64,000 bases of DNA. Source: Deinococcus sp. HSC-46F16 (GTDB lineage Bacteria; Deinococcota; Deinococci; Deinococcales; Deinococcaceae). The notes under the pieces were generated by a model that was not told where the DNA came from, ran no database searches, and saw only the letters and a list, made by a program, of their open reading frames with translations. Below, piece after piece: positions 59,476 through 64,000 of this stretch (position 1 is its first letter; each line of letters starts with the position of its first letter). The position numbers were made by a program, and so were the translations under genes. The stretch spans positions 253,001 to 317,000 of the forward strand of contig NZ_JALJZW010000004.1 in the NCBI RefSeq assembly GCF_024171495.1. The letters run 5' to 3'.

Positions 59476-59504
59476 TTGACACCCCTCAGGGGCGTCCATA
59501 TACT
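59476..59504 (+). promoter_or_regulatory. S-layer gene promoter
   Basis: TTGACA (59476-59481) is a perfect -35 and TATACT (59499-59504) a near-perfect -10, with 17 nt between. This is the best promoter in the window, fitting a highly expressed surface protein. Its transcript would have a leader of about 150 nt. Confidence 0.85.
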
Positions 59505-59633
59505 CGCCATAGGATTCACATCCTGGCCTAACTTGGGCGGTGGCCTGAGCAGGGGACGCGAGCGGGCAGGAAACTAGGCAACTGGACCCGCACAACTTCT
59601 CCCACGTCTCTGACGTCACGCTCATGAGGGCTC

Positions 59634-59651
59634 TGAGAGCTCCGGCTCTCA
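59634..59651 (+). promoter_or_regulatory. 5'-UTR hairpin next to the S-layer RBS
   Basis: TGAGAGC and GCTCTCA form a 7-bp stem with a UCCG tetraloop. It ends one base before GGAGG, 10 bases before the ATG. Such a hairpin could set mRNA half-life or ribosome access. Confidence 0.5.
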
Positions 59652-59661
59652 CGGAGGACGT

Positions 59662-62574
59662 ATGAATAAGAACATCGCTTTGCTGGCTCTCACGGGTGTG
59701 CTGACCTTGGCGTCGTGCGGCACTGGCCCTGGCACCGACCAGCCCAGTGGTCCCGTCGTGACGACCCGTACGCTGACGGTCAACCTCGGCGGCGGCGTCA
59801 CCCAGGCTCCCATCACCGTTTCGAACGGCACCACCTCGAACACTTACACGGTGACCAACGGGCAGGTTATTCCCAACCTCGCCAGCGGCACCTACACCGT
59901 GACGGCGGGCAGCGTCAATGGTTACACCGCGCCCAATACCCAGACCGTCAACCTGACCTCCGGTAACGGCACGGTCACGCTGACCTACTCACCGGTTCAG
60001 GTTGTCCCCCCGACCCCCGGTACCAACAGCATCACCATTACCTCGCCCACCCAGGGCGCCAACGCCACTGTCGGTCAGGCCATTCAGGTTAACTACACGA
60101 CCTCGGCTGCCCTGACCAACGTGACTTGCACGGTCGCCGCAGGCGGCACCACCAGCACCCCTGCCAACGCCAGCAACAGCAGCAGTGGCGGCTTCTGCAC
60201 CGTGACCCCCACGGCGGCGGGCAGCAACACCATCACCGTGACCGGCACCGACGCCCAGGGCCGCACTGTGACCCAGCAGGTCGTCGTAAACGCCGTCGCC
60301 GCGCAGACCTCCACGCCCAGCAACATCGTCTTCGACCCCGCTCAGGAACTGACCCTGACGAGCGAAGGCATCGTGCGCGACGCGATGAATGGCTGGCGCC
60401 GCATCGGCCAGGGCGTGAGCACCCCCACCGCTCCTGACACCAACGTGGATGTGTACGTCAAGGGCACCATCAACGTGACCTACCGTGGCGCTGCGGCTGG
60501 TCAGAAGGTCGACATCATTCTGGCCCGCACCACCGGCACCGACGTGCCCAGCAACGACCAGATTCAGGCGGGCGACGTGCTGCGTTCGGTCGTCTCGACT
60601 GGCGCTGACGTAACCGCCGTGTACGACAGCCGTCGCCTCGCCGAGTTTGAGGCCGTGCGCCAGTGGCTGGTCTTCCGCGTCAACGGTACGGTCGTCTCCT
60701 TCCAGCCGGTCATTACCGACAACCGTGGCCCGGAGCAGCCTGACCCCGAGTTCAACGGCGTCAGCAACGCTTTCTCCAACCTGCTGCGCAACTTCCAGGG
60801 CTCGGGCATCAACTACGCGCGTGGTGACATCAACGTGTTCACCACCAACCCCAGCCTCCAGGACCGCGAATTCGGTCAGGCGCCCCTGGGTGCCTCCTTC
60901 GTGCAGCGCCGTCCCGCTGGCTTTGAGAGCATCCGCTACTACCTCGTGCCCGAAACGGCCTTCAACAACAAGGGGCTCGCCGACAGCGACGAGATGCGCC
61001 GCGCCGAGGCCATCAAGCAGGCCGCGACCATCCGCACGGCCCCCATCCTCGAGCCGGGTGACCGTGCGGCCGCCTTCAACAGCCTGATTGGCTCGGGCAG
61101 CCAGACCGCCGCAACCGTGCGTGCGCTGGACAACATCAACTACCGCATCTACGCGATCTCGCGTGACCAACTCGGCAACGAGACGGCCAGCGCCAGCTTC
61201 GAGACCATCCGCTTCGACAACGTCGGCCCCAGCTTTACCGGCAGCGTCCTGCGTGATGTGAGCGACCTGCCTTTCCCCTCGCTGACCCCCGAGGTCTGCC
61301 TCAGCGACATTGCCAGCGTGAACCTGGGCGGCTTTGCCGACAACGCGGGCGGAATCGGCTTTGCGACGGGCACGAACGCCCCGACCTTCACGATCGGCGG
61401 GATCGTCCTCAACCCCAATGGCGTCGCGGCGACCACCTTCGACACCAACCGCCTGGCGGACGGCAACTACCGCGTCCTGTCCAGCAACTTCACCGACGCG
61501 TTGGGTAACCCCCCGGCCAACAACGTCGAGAACCCCCTGGTCACCATCGATAACACCGATCCCACCGCCAACTTCAACCGCCCCGTCAACCTGGGCGTTG
61601 TCGAGAGCGGAGAGCGGGTTTCCGTCGAGGCTCGGACCAGCGATACGGGCTGCGGCGTGCACGAAGTGCGTCTGTTCTGGGACAGCAACACCACGGGCGC
61701 GACCGACGCGACCACCCTTCCCACCATCGGTCACCCGGTGCAGTTCGCTCGCAGCGCAACTTCCACCACCCGTCAGGAGACCCTGAACCTGAACGCGGGC
61801 TGGAACGCCCTGCAAGTGCCGAACCTGCGCTCGACCGTGCAACTGCGTGCGCTGGTCGTTGACCGCGCCGGTAACGCCACCATCGCCAGCACCCCGCTGA
61901 CGATCGAGGCGAAGGGGCTGACTGGTGCTCAGCTCCCCGGTGGCACCAACACCTCGCGTCCTACGCTGGGCAACTCGGACGGCTACCGCGTGGGTGAAGC
62001 GATCAACTTGGCCGCCAACACCAACCTGATTGCACCGGTCGCGGCCAACGGTACGACCCTGATCCCGAACTTTGGTGGCAACAGCCTGCTGAACAACCGC
62101 CTGTCGCTCAGCTCGGTCGGCACCTTCACCACCAACTCGGGTGGACCCACCAACTCCGAGAACATCCGTGAAGTCAGCGACTACGGCCGCTTTGACAACA
62201 CCCTGTGGACCACCATCCGCAACTACGTGCTCACGAACGACCCCACGCTGACCACCAACCGTAACCTGGATGCCGGTCAGCTCCGCACCCAGCGTGCGCA
62301 GAACTGGAACGTGCGTGCGCCGTGGATCTACATCACTGACAGCACCACGCCCGACAACAAGCAGCTCTACACGGCCGACAGCGACCTGCTGAACGACTAC
62401 TACTGGTTCCGCACCTTCGGGACCACCGACCGGCCCACGCCCGTCTTCGACGCCGGTGTGGACGTGCGGAACACGACCTTCGCACCCATCCGCTTCACCT
62501 ACGATCAGTTCAACAAGATCGTGGCGGACACCGCAGGGGCCTACAGCTTCCTGGGCGAAGAGGTCCAGCGCTAA
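59662..62574 (+). CDS. hpi: HPI-type S-layer surface lipoprotein
   Basis: This 970-residue protein matches the hexagonally packed intermediate-layer protein of Deinococcus in its start (MNKNIALLALTGVLTLASC) and layout. The signal peptide ends in a lipobox with Cys19. The mature protein is rich in Thr, Asn, Gly and Val and made of repeated beta domains (GTYTVTAGSVNGYTAPNT-type and Ig-like segments), ending in AYSFLGEEVQR. It forms the regular cell-surface lattice. Codons favour CGT for arginine, a sign of high expression. A near-consensus promoter and a 150-nt leader precede it; a strong terminator follows. Slightly shorter than the roughly 1,030 residues I recall for D. radiodurans. Confidence 0.93.
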   Translation: MNKNIALLALTGVLTLASCGTGPGTDQPSGPVVTTRTLTVNLGGGVTQAPITVSNGTTSNTYTVTNGQVIPNLASGTYTVTAGSVNGYTAPNTQTVNLTSGNGTVTLTYSPVQVVPPTPGTNSITITSPTQGANATVGQAIQVNYTTSAALTNVTCTVAAGGTTSTPANASNSSSGGFCTVTPTAAGSNTITVTGTDAQGRTVTQQVVVNAVAAQTSTPSNIVFDPAQELTLTSEGIVRDAMNGWRRIGQGVSTPTAPDTNVDVYVKGTINVTYRGAAAGQKVDIILARTTGTDVPSNDQIQAGDVLRSVVSTGADVTAVYDSRRLAEFEAVRQWLVFRVNGTVVSFQPVITDNRGPEQPDPEFNGVSNAFSNLLRNFQGSGINYARGDINVFTTNPSLQDREFGQAPLGASFVQRRPAGFESIRYYLVPETAFNNKGLADSDEMRRAEAIKQAATIRTAPILEPGDRAAAFNSLIGSGSQTAATVRALDNINYRIYAISRDQLGNETASASFETIRFDNVGPSFTGSVLRDVSDLPFPSLTPEVCLSDIASVNLGGFADNAGGIGFATGTNAPTFTIGGIVLNPNGVAATTFDTNRLADGNYRVLSSNFTDALGNPPANNVENPLVTIDNTDPTANFNRPVNLGVVESGERVSVEARTSDTGCGVHEVRLFWDSNTTGATDATTLPTIGHPVQFARSATSTTRQETLNLNAGWNALQVPNLRSTVQLRALVVDRAGNATIASTPLTIEAKGLTGAQLPGGTNTSRPTLGNSDGYRVGEAINLAANTNLIAPVAANGTTLIPNFGGNSLLNNRLSLSSVGTFTTNSGGPTNSENIREVSDYGRFDNTLWTTIRNYVLTNDPTLTTNRNLDAGQLRTQRAQNWNVRAPWIYITDSTTPDNKQLYTADSDLLNDYYWFRTFGTTDRPTPVFDAGVDVRNTTFAPIRFTYDQFNKIVADTAGAYSFLGEEVQR

Positions 62575-62589
62575 ACCCCCTCACCCACA

Positions 62590-62615
62590 AAAGGCTCCCT
62601 CCGGGGGGCCTTTTT
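62590..62615 (+). terminator. hpi terminator
   Basis: AAAGGCTCCC pairs with GGGGGCCTTT (one G-U pair) around a 4-base loop, followed by T residues. It lies 15 bp after the hpi stop. Confidence 0.85.
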
Positions 62616-62702
62616 CGTGTCTTGCCCCCGCGCGGGCTACACTGAGCGCCCGGTTTCCCTTTCTTTCCACCGCCGCGCGGCATCGCCCGCCGAGGAGGTC
62701 CT

Positions 62703-64000
62703 ATGCAAGGCACCATGATGGACGTTCCCCTCACCATCCCCTTCATCCTGGAGCGTGCCCGCACGATCTATGCCGGGCGCGAGGTCGTCAGCCTGCTCGT
62801 CGCCGGGCGCGACGAGGCCGGGCAACCCATCCCCCACAAGCACCGCACGACCTACGGAGCGGTGGCCGACCGGGCGCTGCGGCTGGGCACGGCGCTTCAG
62901 GGCCTCGGCCTGACCCCCGGCGACCGGGTGGCCACCCTGGCGGTGAACTCGTTCCGGCATCTCGAAGCGTACCTGGGGGTCCCCAGCGCGGGCTTCGTGC
63001 TGCACACGGTCAACATCCGCCTGCACCCCGAGCAGATCGCCTGGATTCTGAACCACGCCGAAGACCGGGTGCTGCTGATCGAGAACGTCTTCGCGGCGAT
63101 GATTCCGGCGCTCAAAGCGGCGTGCCCGAAGCTGGAGCACATCGTCGTGCTGGGGCCGCTGCCGCAGCCTATCCCCGGCGTGCAGAACTACGACTCCTGG
63201 GTGATGGGCCACGAGCCGATGCCGCGCTACCCGCAGCTCGCGGAAACGGACGCCGCCGCCATGTGCTACACCTCCGGGACGACCGGGAATCCCAAGGGGG
63301 TGCTGTACACCCACCGCTCGACGGTGCTGCACTCGCTCGCCAGTGCCCCCAAGGACGCGCTGAACGTGGGCGAGCGCGACGTGGTGCTGCCGGTGGTGCC
63401 CATGTTCCACGTCAACGCCTGGGGCCTGCCCTACACCTGCGCGATGTACGGGGCGGCGCAGGTCTACGGCGGGGCCTTCAGCGACGGCCCGACCCTGGCC
63501 CGGCTGATGCAGGACGAGCGCGTGACCATCACGGCGGGGGTGCCCACGATCTGGATGGGCCTGCTCGCCGAACTCGACCGGGCGAAGGCGGCGGGGCAGC
63601 CCTACGACCTCTCAGCGCTGGAACGGTTGGTGGTGGGCGGCTCGGCGGCGCCCGAGAGCATGATTCGCGCCTTCGAGGAGCGGCATGACCTCAGCCTCGC
63701 GCACGCCTGGGGCATGACCGAGACGCATCCGCTGGGGACCGCCAGCATCGTGCCGGTCGGGATCGACGAGCGCAGCGACGAGGGCTACCGCCTCCGGGCC
63801 AAGCAGGGGCAGCCCGTGCCGCTGGTCTTTCTGGAGATCGTCTCGGAGCAAGGCGAGCCGCTCCCCCACGACGGCAAGACGATGGGCCGCCTGATCGCGC
63901 GGGGGCCGTGGATCGCCAGTTCCTACTTCAAGGGCGAGGGCGAGGGGAGCTTCTTTGAGCGGGACGGCGAGCTGTGGTTCGACACCGGGGACATCGCCAC
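62703..64000 (+). CDS. Long-chain acyl-CoA ligase (3' end beyond window)
   Basis: The first 432 residues of an AMP-forming ligase are visible; no stop occurs before 64000. It shows the ATP-binding CYTSGTTGNPKGVLYTH, HAWGMTETHPLGTAS, and GELWFDTGDIAT at the edge. It resembles the fatty-acyl/3-methylmercaptopropionyl-CoA ligase group with VPMFHVNAWGLPY. GAGGAGG lies 5 nt before the ATG; TACACT (62638-62643) is a likely -10 for a short leader. The C-terminal lid domain is missing. Confidence 0.93.
   Translation, partial: MQGTMMDVPLTIPFILERARTIYAGREVVSLLVAGRDEAGQPIPHKHRTTYGAVADRALRLGTALQGLGLTPGDRVATLAVNSFRHLEAYLGVPSAGFVLHTVNIRLHPEQIAWILNHAEDRVLLIENVFAAMIPALKAACPKLEHIVVLGPLPQPIPGVQNYDSWVMGHEPMPRYPQLAETDAAAMCYTSGTTGNPKGVLYTHRSTVLHSLASAPKDALNVGERDVVLPVVPMFHVNAWGLPYTCAMYGAAQVYGGAFSDGPTLARLMQDERVTITAGVPTIWMGLLAELDRAKAAGQPYDLSALERLVVGGSAAPESMIRAFEERHDLSLAHAWGMTETHPLGTASIVPVGIDERSDEGYRLRAKQGQPVPLVFLEIVSEQGEPLPHDGKTMGRLIARGPWIASSYFKGEGEGSFFERDGELWFDTGDIA

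Noticed and set aside
59305..59652. A 115-codon minus-strand ORF in the S-layer upstream region.
   Set aside because: It reads through the S-layer promoter and leader, has no Shine-Dalgarno or domain, and its residue mix looks random.
59989..61842. A 617-codon minus-strand ORF within hpi.
   Set aside because: It is antisense to the S-layer gene and has the Val/Gly/Arg-rich composition of a shadow frame.

Overview
The window is high-GC, gene-dense chromosomal DNA from a bacterium of the genus Deinococcus. The strongest marker is a homologue of the HPI surface-layer lipoprotein (59662-62574). Supporting signs are manganese catalase, 2-phosphoglycerate kinase, an LptD/OstA-like outer-membrane protein, and many genes whose start codon lies 5-7 nt after a TANNNT -10 box, the signature of leaderless transcripts. 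I see no prophage, insertion sequence, CRISPR array or plasmid feature.

Layout. 1-6.7 kb (minus strand): polyphosphate kinase (3' end outside the window) and a fatty-acid synthesis cluster, fabH-fabD-fabG, a small unknown ORF, then acpP-fabF. A long inverted repeat sits in front of fabH, and acpP has its own promoter behind a terminator. 6.8-14.5 kb: trigger factor, tRNA-Leu, tRNA-His, an acyl-CoA dehydrogenase, an esterase, the Lon protease behind an HspR-box-like promoter, a YqgE protein and tRNA-Asn. 14.6-21.5 kb: zinc-type CDF exporter, a MoxR ATPase followed by one polypeptide joining DUF58 to a TgpA-like transglutaminase, then 2-phosphoglycerate kinase with three N-terminal ATP-cone-like repeats and a TetR regulator. 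21.6-29.3 kb: small membrane protein, Mn-catalase, GntR regulator, MoaA, and an acetate module (DUF485, ActP symporter, Acs).

29.3-42.2 kb: a minus-strand chain GGDEF protein, methylmalonyl-CoA epimerase and VanZ-like protein joined by 4-bp overlaps; PlsY; Asd behind a possible attenuator; rhomboid protease; and a long minus-strand run from speA to a Nudix hydrolase (arginine decarboxylase, hydrolase, rRNA methyltransferase, lipoprotein, acetyltransferase, amine oxidase-like flavoprotein, VOC protein, Nudix), then tRNA-Asp. 42.2-54.4 kb: asparaginase, a secreted protein, a decayed DUF6624 gene, an S9 peptidase, a beta-lactamase-fold protein and an envelope group (lipoprotein, LptD-like protein, SpoIID-domain protein), then a flavoprotein. 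54.4-64 kb: threonine dehydratase with a possible leader peptide, an M23 peptidase with a propeller protein, an enoyl-CoA hydratase, a RuvX-like protein, the S-layer gene under a near-consensus promoter, and an acyl-CoA ligase cut by the window end.

Most genes are housekeeping: lipid synthesis and turnover, protein quality control, envelope assembly and amino-acid metabolism. The less ordinary signals are regulatory or architectural: possible attenuators before asd and ilvA, the fabH operator, the DUF58-transglutaminase fusion, the triplicated ATP-cone kinase, and a promoter that runs straight into a terminator beside the decayed gene. All calls come from reading the sequence; no database search was run.
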